Source of the DNA: Oscillospiraceae bacterium
Lineage (GTDB): Bacteria > Bacillota > Clostridia > Oscillospirales > Oscillospiraceae
Reading direction: 5' to 3'
Assembly (NCBI GenBank): GCA_016292255.1
Contig: JAEEZZ010000087.1
Coordinates: 1 to 37,399 of the forward strand
Length of the DNA stretch: 37,399 nucleotides
How positions within the stretch are numbered: position 1 is the first letter of the stretch; each line of letters opens with the position of its first letter. The notes below the pieces were generated by a model. It was not told the origin of the DNA. It saw only the letters and a list, made by a program, of their open reading frames with translations, and did not search any database. Shown here one piece after another: positions 16,176 to 24,271 of this stretch. A program made the position numbers and the translations under genes.

Positions 16176-17393
16176 GTGAAGGGAACGGACGACATTAGAC
16201 GAGCGAATCACGCAGGCCTTCAAAAAATACCGTGGCGACAATAAACACCTGGTTGTGGAATTAAAGAAGTTTCTGAAAGAAGCGGAAGTAGCCGGTGATG
16301 TCCAATATATCGGCAAGTTGAATATGCACATCGCGGGCTGCTATTTTGATTTGGGCAACCGGGTCAAGATCCTTCCGTATGCGCTGAAGGCTGTCAACAT
16401 TTTTGAAAACTCGGATAACCGTTCCTTGCTTGCTCGCAGTTACAACATTCTCGGCATCGCCTACCATGCACAGGATCTGACCTACGAATATGTGATCAAC
16501 GGAACGGATTCATACGAGGGACATCTTGATTTTGAGAAGATCTCAAAGCAGGAAGTCCGGTTCGGCGAATACGAGCGTGCACAGCGCTTTGCTGATATCC
16601 TGATAAAGTATGCAGAAGAGAACGGACATACGCTGGATCAGATCATTTCCAAGCGCGTGCAGGCGAACATTTCTTATGCCGTCGGCGAAGAGAAACGGGC
16701 GTTGAACTCTATCGGGAGCTGAACGATCTCTATGAGAAGCGCATGAACGAAGATAATGTGATGCAGTACGAAAGCCAGCGTAATGCGGAGGCCGCGACGC
16801 GAGAAATCACAAAGCTGATGAGAAAGATCCGCGACAGTGAGGAGAAGGCCGAAAGGGACGCTCTTACGGGCCTGCTGAACCGCTCGGCCCTTGTGAATAT
16901 AGCGGAAGAGTTTCTCCGCGATGCCAGGAATAACGGAAAGAAGCTTGGCGGCATTTTTCTTGACATTGACTATTTCAAGGAATACAACGACACCTACGGC
17001 CATGCTGAGGGTGACTTGGCTATCAAGTATATTGCAGATGTCTGCAAGGGAGAAGAATCCTCGCAGATGAAGTTTTTCCGATACGGCGGGGACGAATTAT
17101 TTGGAATTGTCCTGGGATGGGAAGATAAAGACCTGGAAGCCGCGGCCCTTCGGATTTCAGAGGCGATACGCGCATCCGGCATTGCACACGTCAAAAACCC
17201 GAACGGGCAGCGCTTGACGGTGTCGATCGGCATTGTCAATGTGGATATGAAGGGCTCCGATGAAACGATCCTGGATATCATCAAGTACACGGATAAAGCG
17301 CTGTATCATGCGAAGGATCGCGGCAAGGACGATGTGTTTGCATATCATAATCTGCCCAATGCCGCGCATGAATACGAACGCGTGGAGCGCTGA
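16176..17393 (+). pseudogene. Decayed TPR-GGDEF copy 4 (subfamily B)
   Basis: The body frame reads LDERITQAFKKYRGD and onward from about 16195, but there is no in-frame start: TGA at 16177 precedes it, and the nearby GTG at 16176 is in another frame. After LGIAYHAQ the sequence jumps to DLTYEYVINGTDSYEGH, an in-frame loss of about 133 residues (about 400 bp) of TPR sequence compared with copy 7. Near 16704 one G is missing (TTGAAC for TTGGAAC), which shifts the frame and stops at 16720. The GGDEF part (16743-17393) is intact, with DIDYFKEYNDTYGHAEGD and GGDEL, and could in principle be made from the ATG at 16743 as a TPR-less cyclase. Three independent lesions make loss of function likely. 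Confidence 0.9.
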
Positions 17394-17555
17394 CGGCTTA
17401 ATACGGCCGGAAATAACGGGATGTTGTGTGCGCTTCTCATGCTTCATCGGGGGAGACGCACGAATATCGGAAGATCCAATCTGCATGATCGCTTCTGCTT
17501 GGATGTTTTCCATAGCCGCCTTACATGATTTGATCCTATGCAGGGAGTGAATGAT

Positions 17556-19181
17556 GTGAAACAGCAGTTGTTAAGAGATCGGATCGATCAAGTCGTCCGG
17601 GAAAACAAGAATGATCCGTTTCGACGTGAACAAGAACTCAAAAAGCTGCTCAAGGAAGCGGAAAAGAATGCGGAACGGGAATCAGACCTCTATGCGATCG
17701 GAAAAATCAGTATGCTGTTGGCAAACAGCATTCTCGGCCAGGGAAAACGCGGAACGATGCTTTCCTATGCTTACAAAGCGGTGAGCATTTTTGAGAAAAC
17801 AAACGAACGGGCCCTTCTTGCACGCAGTTATAATCTTCTGGGCATCGCGTATTCCGGCCTGGGAAATTATCTTCGCGCTGTTTCGGCATACAACAATGGC
17901 CTCCGGATCCTCCGCGGCCGTGATTGCGACTTGATCAAGAAAAACACCCTGCTGAATAACATCAGTGATGCGTATTATCACATGGGTGTCTATGAGAAGA
18001 GCTATAGCATTTCTACGGACTGCTATGAGAACTACAGGCATACAGCGCAGGATAATCCGCTCCGGGCGATCGTCTTCGGCTTGAACGTCTGCGACAGCTG
18101 CCTTGGCTTGGAAAACTATAAAAGGGCAAAGGAGATCCTTGACGAGATCAAAGGGGAGATCGATAACAGCCCCAAAAGCATTTACGTGTGTGCCTATTAT
18201 ACCAGACTTTCCTATGTGCTGTATGTGACCGGCGACATGGAGGGCGGCGAAAAGTTTACGGACATGGCGTTCGATCTGATCGACCAGAATCTGGACTATT
18301 ACGACAATCACATCTTTTATACGAAGATTGCCGCGATCCAGATCGATCATGGCGACTATGATCGTGCCCTGCGCTATTATGCCGCCATGGCGAAGTATGC
18401 CGAGGAGAACAACCACACCCTGGATCTGATCATGGCCAAAAGTGTTCGGGCCAACATTTGCCGCGCAAGGGGAGAGCAGGATCAAGCCCTCGCGATCTAC
18501 AAAGAGCTCAGCGCACTGTATGAGACATGGATCAGCCAGCAAAGGGCGATGCAGTACGAGGGGCAAAAGAGCTTGGAGGATGCGAACAAAGAAATCGTAA
18601 AGCTCATGAAGAAGATCAAAAGCAGCAATGAGCTGGCGGAGCGCGATCCGCTTACGGATTTGATGAATCGATCCTCCCTGATCAGAGTTTCAAGCAGCTT
18701 TCTTCAAACGGCCAAGGAAAAGAAAAGGCATCTCGGCGGGATCTTCTTTGATATTGATTGCTTTAAGGAGTACAACGATCATTACGGTCATGCCGCGGGC
18801 GACGAGGCTATAAAGCTTGTTGCGAATGTTTGCAAGAGTGAAGAATCCGCAACGATCAAATTCTTCCGCTACGGCGGCGATGAGTACTTTGGCGTCATTC
18901 TTGGTCACAGTGACGAGAGCATCGAAAAGCTTGCGCTTCGGATTTCGGAAAAGGTTCACGATGCCGGGCTTGAGCACGTTTTGAACTCCAACGGCAAACG
19001 CTTGACCGTATCCATCGGCATTGTCAACCTGGACATGAGAAAGTCCGACGCGACGATCCTGGACATCATAAAATTCGCAGACAAGGCACTGTACCGTGCG
19101 AAGAATTCCGGGAGAGACTGTGTGTACGCGTTCCGATACAGAGCTGATTCGGGGAATGAATATAAGCAGGTGGTTCAATAG
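17556..19181 (+). CDS. TPR-GGDEF diguanylate cyclase, array copy 5 (subfamily A)
   Basis: A 541-residue subfamily A paralogue. The start chosen is GTG at 17556 (VKQQLLRDRID), because it aligns with the N-termini of copies 2 and 8 and has GGGAG 8 nt upstream. The ORF track adds six residues from an ATG at 17538. TPR markers are GQGKRGTMLSYAYKAVSIFE and LLNNISDAYYHMG; the linker is WISQQRAMQYEGQKS. The GGDEF domain has DIDCFKEYNDHYGHAAGD and GGDEY near residue 440, with no RxxD site. Oddities are DPLTDLMNR (usually DPLTGL) and FFDIDCF, so this is the most divergent intact cyclase domain. No promoter is visible in the 162 nt after the pseudogene, so it probably depends on P3. Confidence 0.88.
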   Translation: MKQQLLRDRIDQVVRENKNDPFRREQELKKLLKEAEKNAERESDLYAIGKISMLLANSILGQGKRGTMLSYAYKAVSIFEKTNERALLARSYNLLGIAYSGLGNYLRAVSAYNNGLRILRGRDCDLIKKNTLLNNISDAYYHMGVYEKSYSISTDCYENYRHTAQDNPLRAIVFGLNVCDSCLGLENYKRAKEILDEIKGEIDNSPKSIYVCAYYTRLSYVLYVTGDMEGGEKFTDMAFDLIDQNLDYYDNHIFYTKIAAIQIDHGDYDRALRYYAAMAKYAEENNHTLDLIMAKSVRANICRARGEQDQALAIYKELSALYETWISQQRAMQYEGQKSLEDANKEIVKLMKKIKSSNELAERDPLTDLMNRSSLIRVSSSFLQTAKEKKRHLGGIFFDIDCFKEYNDHYGHAAGDEAIKLVANVCKSEESATIKFFRYGGDEYFGVILGHSDESIEKLALRISEKVHDAGLEHVLNSNGKRLTVSIGIVNLDMRKSDATILDIIKFADKALYRAKNSGRDCVYAFRYRADSGNEYKQVVQ

Positions 19182-19208
19182 TCGTTTTGTGTGTAAGAGG
19201 AAGTGGAA

Positions 19209-20828
19209 ATGGACAAATCAGAATTGCTTGCACGCGAGAAACAGATCCTGAGTGATTATAAACGCGGCACCGTACCGCTTTTGAGGGAATTGAAAAAATT
19301 CCTGAAGGAAGCGGAAAAAGCTGAGGATCTTGGTTATATCGCCAGGACCAATTTGTCGATCGCCATTTGCTATTTTGAACTCGGCAATCGAATCAATATC
19401 CTTCCCTATGCTGTCAAGGCTGCGGAGGTCTTTGAAACCCTGAATGAACAAAACCAGCTTGCGTCCAGCTTTAATATTGTTGGGCTTGCGTACAGAGCCA
19501 CGGGCAATTACATTCGCGCCGTGGAATACTATGAACGTGCGATAAAAACGATACGCGGTCTGAAAGAACCCTTTGTCCGCAAGGACGTCATTCTCAGCAA
19601 TATCGCAGAAGCCTACTTTTTGATGGGAGAATATAAGGTCGCTGCCCGTCTGTTAAAGCGCTGTGTTTCCGTGATTCGCACGAAGCATCCGGAAGATCAC
19701 GTCAGCGCAGTGATTTACGCGATCAATATTTCGGATGCTTACGAGGCGCTTGGAGAGCTGGAGAAAGCGATCAATGCGCTGGATGCTGCCGTAAACGAGG
19801 CTGAGCTTTCAGATCGGAAGGTCCTCCTGTGGGGGTATTATGCCAGAAGAAGCTGCGTCCTGTACAAGCTTGGCAGAGTGGATGAGGCGCAACGATATGC
19901 CGATCTGACCATCGATTCTGTGCATACCGGGTATGACTCCTATGAATTCCACCGTGATTTTGAGAAAATTGCCAGACTTGAGGTGGAAGCCGGCGATCTG
20001 GTCAGAGCGCAGCAATTCGCGGATATCCTGGCAGACTACGCGGAAAAGAACAAAAACACCATCGATCTGATCATTGCAAAACGCGTTGAGGCCAATATCT
20101 GCGATTCTCGCGGGGATTGCGACCGGTTGTTTGCCCTCTATAAAGAGCTCAGCGCACTGTATGAGAAGCGAGTCAAAGAACAGAACGCAATCAAGAATGA
20201 CAGTCAGAAACGAGTTGAGCTTGCAAGCAAAGAGATTGCGAGCTTGATGAAGAAGATCCGCCTCAATGAGGATAAAGCGGAGCGGGATCCGCTTTCCGGC
20301 TTGTTGAACCGGGCTGCGCTCGTCAGTATTACAGACGACTTCATACAGAAAGCGAAAACAGCCGGAAAGAAGCTTGGCGGCATCTTTATTGACATCGACT
20401 ATTTCAAAGAATTCAATGACACCTACGGCCATGCGGCAGGGGATGACGTGATCCGTGTGGTTGCAGGCAACTGCATGGAAGAAGAGAGCGACACAGTGAA
20501 ATTCTTCCGCTATGGCGGCGATGAGATCTTCGGAATTGTTCTCGACCATAAGGACGCGGAGATTGAAGCGCTTGCGCTGCGGATCGTCGAGCGGGTCCAT
20601 GCCTCCGGGGTCGAGCACAGAAAAAACCCCAGAGGGCAGAGACTGACGGTGTCCGTTGGCATTGCCAACATCGACATGAATCGGGCAAACAATACGATGC
20701 TCGACATCATCAGAAATACGGACAGCGCGCTCTACCGTGCGAAGAATTACGGAAGAGACGCAGTGTTCGCGCTTCATTCTGAGTCAGATTCTGAGCAGGA
20801 GTATCGTAGAGTCGTGGCCCAAGCATGA
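19209..20828 (+). CDS. TPR-GGDEF diguanylate cyclase, array copy 6 (subfamily B)
   Basis: A 539-residue subfamily B paralogue. The start is set at ATG 19209 (MDKSELLAREKQ), with AAGAGG ending 8 nt upstream. The GTG at 19203 used by the ORF track is only 2 nt from that site. TPR-like repeats include CYFELGNRINILPYAVKAAEVFE and NIVGLAYRATGNYIRAVEYYERAI. The linker is YEKRVKEQNAIKNDSQKRV. The GGDEF domain has DPLSGLLNR, DIDYFKEFNDTYGHAAGD and GGDEI near residue 436; the fifth residue is isoleucine instead of phenylalanine. There is no RxxD site (SDTV). It sits 27 nt after copy 5 and 41 nt before copy 7, in the same unit. Confidence 0.88.
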   Translation: MDKSELLAREKQILSDYKRGTVPLLRELKKFLKEAEKAEDLGYIARTNLSIAICYFELGNRINILPYAVKAAEVFETLNEQNQLASSFNIVGLAYRATGNYIRAVEYYERAIKTIRGLKEPFVRKDVILSNIAEAYFLMGEYKVAARLLKRCVSVIRTKHPEDHVSAVIYAINISDAYEALGELEKAINALDAAVNEAELSDRKVLLWGYYARRSCVLYKLGRVDEAQRYADLTIDSVHTGYDSYEFHRDFEKIARLEVEAGDLVRAQQFADILADYAEKNKNTIDLIIAKRVEANICDSRGDCDRLFALYKELSALYEKRVKEQNAIKNDSQKRVELASKEIASLMKKIRLNEDKAERDPLSGLLNRAALVSITDDFIQKAKTAGKKLGGIFIDIDYFKEFNDTYGHAAGDDVIRVVAGNCMEEESDTVKFFRYGGDEIFGIVLDHKDAEIEALALRIVERVHASGVEHRKNPRGQRLTVSVGIANIDMNRANNTMLDIIRNTDSALYRAKNYGRDAVFALHSESDSEQEYRRVVAQA

Positions 20829-20869
20829 GATACACGGGGTCGGAAAAGCGCACATAAGAGGTTTTGACT

Positions 20870-22486
20870 ATGAAGAAATCAGAATTGGATTTACGGGTCG
20901 ATCAGATTGTGAAGGATACAAAGAACGCTTACGATCGACGCGAAAAGAAGCTCAAGAAGATATTGAAGGAAGCAGAGAGAGCGGAAGACGTATACGTCAT
21001 CGGGCGGATCCATCATCTTCTTTCCCTGTGCTATTTCGATCTGGGAAGCAGGAACAAGATCCTTCCCCACGCCGTCAAAGCAGTGGATATCTTTGAAAAG
21101 CTGAATGACAAAAGGATGCTGGCCCGCAGCTATAATCTCCTGGGAATTGCCTATCTGGCGCAGGGGAATTATTTGCGTGCCGTTGAGTATTATAACCGTG
21201 CGCTGGAGAAGACCTACAGGCAAAAAAAGCCCGGCATTCGCAGGGATGTCATGCAGAATAACATCGCTGAATGCTATTATTTGATGGGCGAGTACAGCAC
21301 GAGCATTCGACTGATGAAGAAGTGCTTCTCTGTCATCCGTACCAAACGTCCGAACGATCACGTCAATGCGGTGATTTACGCGATCAACCTTTCCGACGAC
21401 TATGAAGGAATGGAACAATACGAGAACGCGCTGGAGACCCTTGACAGCGTCAAGCCGGACGTGGAGCTTCTTGCCCGTGATGTTCTGCTCTGGGGCTACT
21501 ATGCCAGACGCTGCTGTGTGTTGTATAAGATCGGAAAGCTGGAGGAAGCGGCATCATATGCCGATCTGACGATTGAGGCGATAAACAACGGGTATGATTC
21601 CTATGAGTTCCACCGGGACTTCGAGAAGATCGCAAAGCTTGAGGTGCGTGTCGGTGACTACGAAAGAGCGCAGGGCTTTGCGGACATTCTGACCAGGTAT
21701 GCGGATACCAACGGCCATACCATTGATAAGATTATCTCCAAACGCGTTCAGGCAAACATCTGTATTGCCCGCGGGGAATCAGACCGTGCCCTTGCGCTCT
21801 ATAAAGAGCTCAGCAGCCTCTACGAGAAGCGCGTACGGGAGCAAAACGCCATTCAGTACGAGAGTCAGAAAAACGTCGAGGCCGCAAGCAGGGAAATTGC
21901 GAATCTGATGAACAAGATCCGGGCCAGCGAAGAGAAAGCGGAGCGAGATCCGCTTTCCGGGCTGTTGAATCGCGGCGCATTGATCAACATTTCCAGCGGC
22001 TTCTATCAGAGCGCAATAGAAAAGGGAACGACGCTCGGCGGCGTGTTCCTGGATATTGATTTCTTCAAGGAGTATAATGACACCTACGGTCACGCAGCAG
22101 GTGATGATGCGATCCGATCTATCGCAAAGGCTTGCCTGGAAGAGGAAAACGGAAACGTCAGATTTTTCCGCTACGGCGGGGACGAGTTTCTCGGTATTGT
22201 TCTCGGCTATCGGGATGGAGACTTGGAAAAGCTTGCACTGCGGCTCTGGGAAAGAGTTCGTACATCGGGTATTGAGCACGTCAAAAACCCAAATGGACAG
22301 TGCCTGACGGTATCCGTCGGTATTGTGAATATCAATGTGAAAAACAGTGATGATACGGTACTGGATATTATCAAGTATTCGGATAAGGCGTTGTATCACG
22401 CAAAGTCAGCAGGGAAGGACGACGTATACGCGATTTGCACTGCGAAGCAGGGCGAGCTTGAATATCGACGACTCGTGAAGCCCTGA
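20870..22486 (+). CDS. TPR-GGDEF diguanylate cyclase, array copy 7 (subfamily B)
   Basis: A 538-residue subfamily B paralogue and the only copy with a fully canonical GGDEF signature (RYGGDEFLGIV near residue 436). The start is ATG 20870 (MKKSELDLRVDQ), with AAGAGG 8 nt upstream; the ORF track begins two codons earlier at a TTG. Repeats include CYFDLGSRNKILPHAVKAVDIFE, NLLGIAYLAQGNYLRAVEYYNRAL and NIAECYYLMGEYSTS. The linker is YEKRVREQNAIQYESQKNV. The domain has DPLSGLLNR and DIDFFKEYNDTYGHAAGDD, with GNVRFFRY instead of RxxD before the signature. The C-terminal tail is LEYRRLVKP. The gap to copy 8 is 45 nt. Confidence 0.9.
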   Translation: MKKSELDLRVDQIVKDTKNAYDRREKKLKKILKEAERAEDVYVIGRIHHLLSLCYFDLGSRNKILPHAVKAVDIFEKLNDKRMLARSYNLLGIAYLAQGNYLRAVEYYNRALEKTYRQKKPGIRRDVMQNNIAECYYLMGEYSTSIRLMKKCFSVIRTKRPNDHVNAVIYAINLSDDYEGMEQYENALETLDSVKPDVELLARDVLLWGYYARRCCVLYKIGKLEEAASYADLTIEAINNGYDSYEFHRDFEKIAKLEVRVGDYERAQGFADILTRYADTNGHTIDKIISKRVQANICIARGESDRALALYKELSSLYEKRVREQNAIQYESQKNVEAASREIANLMNKIRASEEKAERDPLSGLLNRGALINISSGFYQSAIEKGTTLGGVFLDIDFFKEYNDTYGHAAGDDAIRSIAKACLEEENGNVRFFRYGGDEFLGIVLGYRDGDLEKLALRLWERVRTSGIEHVKNPNGQCLTVSVGIVNINVKNSDDTVLDIIKYSDKALYHAKSAGKDDVYAICTAKQGELEYRRLVKP

Positions 22487-22531
22487 TGACATAGCCGGAG
22501 CCATCGATCAGCCTGCATGGGAGGTGTGGAA

Positions 22532-24169
22532 ATGGAAAAGCAGCCATTGGATAAACGAATTGATCTTGTGTCGGATAAACATAAGAACGATCCTTATCTT
22601 CGTGAAAAGGAATTGAAGCTTTTACTGAAGGAAGCAGAGAAGTGCGCCGATCTCCATGCAATCGGGAAAACCAATCTGTACATATCGATTAGTATTTTCA
22701 ATCAGGGGAAACGGGGCAGTATGCTTGGGTACGCCTATAAGGCGGTCAGCGTTTTGGAAAAGCTGAATGACCCGTCCCTTCTTGCACAAAGCTATAATCT
22801 GATGGGAATCGCCTATGCGGGCCTTGGCAGCTTTCAGAGCGCGATCACATACTATAATAAGGCACTTCAGCTTGTCCAAGGCAAAAAGAACCCGAGCATC
22901 CGAAAGGAAACACTGTTGAACAATATCGGTGATTCCTATTTTCAGATGGGGGCATTTCAGAAAAGCCTTCGGATCTCCTTAGACTGTCTTTCCGGCTGCA
23001 GGAAGAAAAACCCGGAGAATCACAGAGCAATGATCCTCTATGGCATCAACTGCTCCGACAGCTTTTGCAGCTTGGGTCAGTTCAGCCAGGCGAAGGAGGC
23101 CCTGGACAGCGTTGAACCGGATGCGAAATACATTGAACACCCGATCCTTTTGTGCGGCTATTATACCCGTCGGTCCTATGTTCTCTATGCCATCGGCAAT
23201 GCAGAAGAGGGCGCAAAGAATGCGGACCTGGTTCTTGAGCTTGCACATTCCAACGGAGATTCCTATGAATTTCACTACTATTTTGAACAGATAGTCGGTT
23301 TTCAGATCAAGATCGGCGATCTCGAACGGGCAAAGCGCTTTTCCGATACACTGACGCAATATGCCTCGGTTGGAGGACATACCCTGGATCAGATCACTGC
23401 GAAACGTGTGGAGGCCATGCTTTGCATTGTCTGCGGCGACCGTGACCGCGCTTTGGAGCTCTACAAGGAAATCGCGTCGCTTTTCGATGAGCTGCTGAAA
23501 GAGAAACGGGAAATTCAGTATGAGAGCCAGAAGAGCGTGGATATCGCCCGTTTGGAGATCAGTAAAATGATGCAGAAGATCCGGATGAACGAGGAAAAAG
23601 CGGAACGGGATGCGCTTACCGGCTTGATGAACCGCTCCGCGTTGGTCACTGTCTCCGGCGAATTCATCGAAAACGCAAAAAAGAACAAGAAAAAAATCGG
23701 GGGTATTTTCCTCGATATCGACTATTTCAAAGAGTATAACGACACCTACGGCCATGCAGCGGGGGATGAAGCCATCAAGCTGATCGCAAACGTCTGTAAG
23801 GCGGAGGTGAATGCTTCGGTGAAATTCTTCCGATACGGCGGCGATGAGTATTTCGGTCTCGTCCTTGGACACAGCAACAAAAAAATGGAGGAGCTTGTCC
23901 TGCGTATTTACGATAACGTCCGCAGCTCCGGCGTCAAGCACGTTAAGAATCCAAACGGGCAGCGCCTGACCGTGTCAGTCGGTGTTGTCAATGTGGATTT
24001 GCAGAATACGGATATCACCATCCTGGACATTATCAAATACGCCGACCGTGCGTTGTACCATGCAAAGGACCGTGGAAAGGATGACGTTTTCGCCTACATT
24101 CCGATGCCTGGTTCTGAGCATGAATATAAACGAATCAGCCCGGATGCATTTCTGGTACAGGAACAGTGA
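22532..24169 (+). CDS. TPR-GGDEF diguanylate cyclase, array copy 8 (subfamily A)
   Basis: A 545-residue subfamily A paralogue that ends the array. The start is ATG 22532 (MEKQPLDKRID), with GGGAGG 7 nt upstream; the ORF-track start at 22517 overlaps that site. Markers are NQGKRGSMLGYAYKAVSVLE, NLMGIAYAGLGSFQSAITYYNKAL and LLNNIGDSYFQMGAF. The linker (DELLKEKREIQYESQKSV) lacks the tryptophan of the other A copies. The GGDEF domain has DALTGLMNR, DIDYFKEYNDTYGHAAGD and GGDEY near residue 436, with no RxxD site. The C-terminal tail SEHEYKRISPDAFLVQEQ is longer than in the other copies. A terminator follows 33 nt later. Confidence 0.9.
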   Translation: MEKQPLDKRIDLVSDKHKNDPYLREKELKLLLKEAEKCADLHAIGKTNLYISISIFNQGKRGSMLGYAYKAVSVLEKLNDPSLLAQSYNLMGIAYAGLGSFQSAITYYNKALQLVQGKKNPSIRKETLLNNIGDSYFQMGAFQKSLRISLDCLSGCRKKNPENHRAMILYGINCSDSFCSLGQFSQAKEALDSVEPDAKYIEHPILLCGYYTRRSYVLYAIGNAEEGAKNADLVLELAHSNGDSYEFHYYFEQIVGFQIKIGDLERAKRFSDTLTQYASVGGHTLDQITAKRVEAMLCIVCGDRDRALELYKEIASLFDELLKEKREIQYESQKSVDIARLEISKMMQKIRMNEEKAERDALTGLMNRSALVTVSGEFIENAKKNKKKIGGIFLDIDYFKEYNDTYGHAAGDEAIKLIANVCKAEVNASVKFFRYGGDEYFGLVLGHSNKKMEELVLRIYDNVRSSGVKHVKNPNGQRLTVSVGVVNVDLQNTDITILDIIKYADRALYHAKDRGKDDVFAYIPMPGSEHEYKRISPDAFLVQEQ

Positions 24170-24202
24170 GTTGTTCTTGAATGAATAAAGCGCGTGAATA
24201 AA

Positions 24203-24240
24203 AGCCCAACTCAATCGGATCACTCCGGTTGAGTCGGGCT
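24203..24240. terminator. Bidirectional terminator between the array and the histidine phosphatase
   Basis: AGCCC-A-ACTCAA pairs with TTGAGT-C-GGGCT, with one mismatch and an inner CGG/CCG. On the minus strand it is followed by TTTTATTC; the plus-strand T-run is weak. It separates the convergent copy 8 and the minus-strand phosphatase operon. Confidence 0.75.
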
Positions 24241-24271
24241 TTCAGTTATGATTCGATTCCTCGAAAACTTG

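Noticed and set aside
16743-17393. ORF 16743-17393 as an independent small cyclase gene
   Set aside because: It is the downstream half of pseudogene copy 4 after a one-base deletion. No ribosome binding site better than chance lies before the ATG, so it is described within the pseudogene.
10807-24169. Array proteins as RRNPP-type peptide-binding transcription regulators
   Set aside because: The TPR part is similar in idea, but there is no helix-turn-helix, the output domain is clearly GGDEF, and no small secreted peptide genes lie in the short gaps.
10807-24169. Array as cGAMP-making (Hypr) GGDEF enzymes
   Set aside because: The specificity position is aspartate (NDxYGHxxGD) in all eight copies; the Hypr type has serine there. 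c-di-GMP is the expected product, though not proven.
10622-24240. c-di-GMP riboswitch in the array leaders
   Set aside because: No GEMM-like conserved core was recognised in the P1, P2 or P3 leaders, which are short and A+T rich.
10742-24240. CRISPR array or other short regularly spaced repeat
   Set aside because: The repetition is of whole genes of about 1.6 kb. No short direct repeats with unique spacers were seen.
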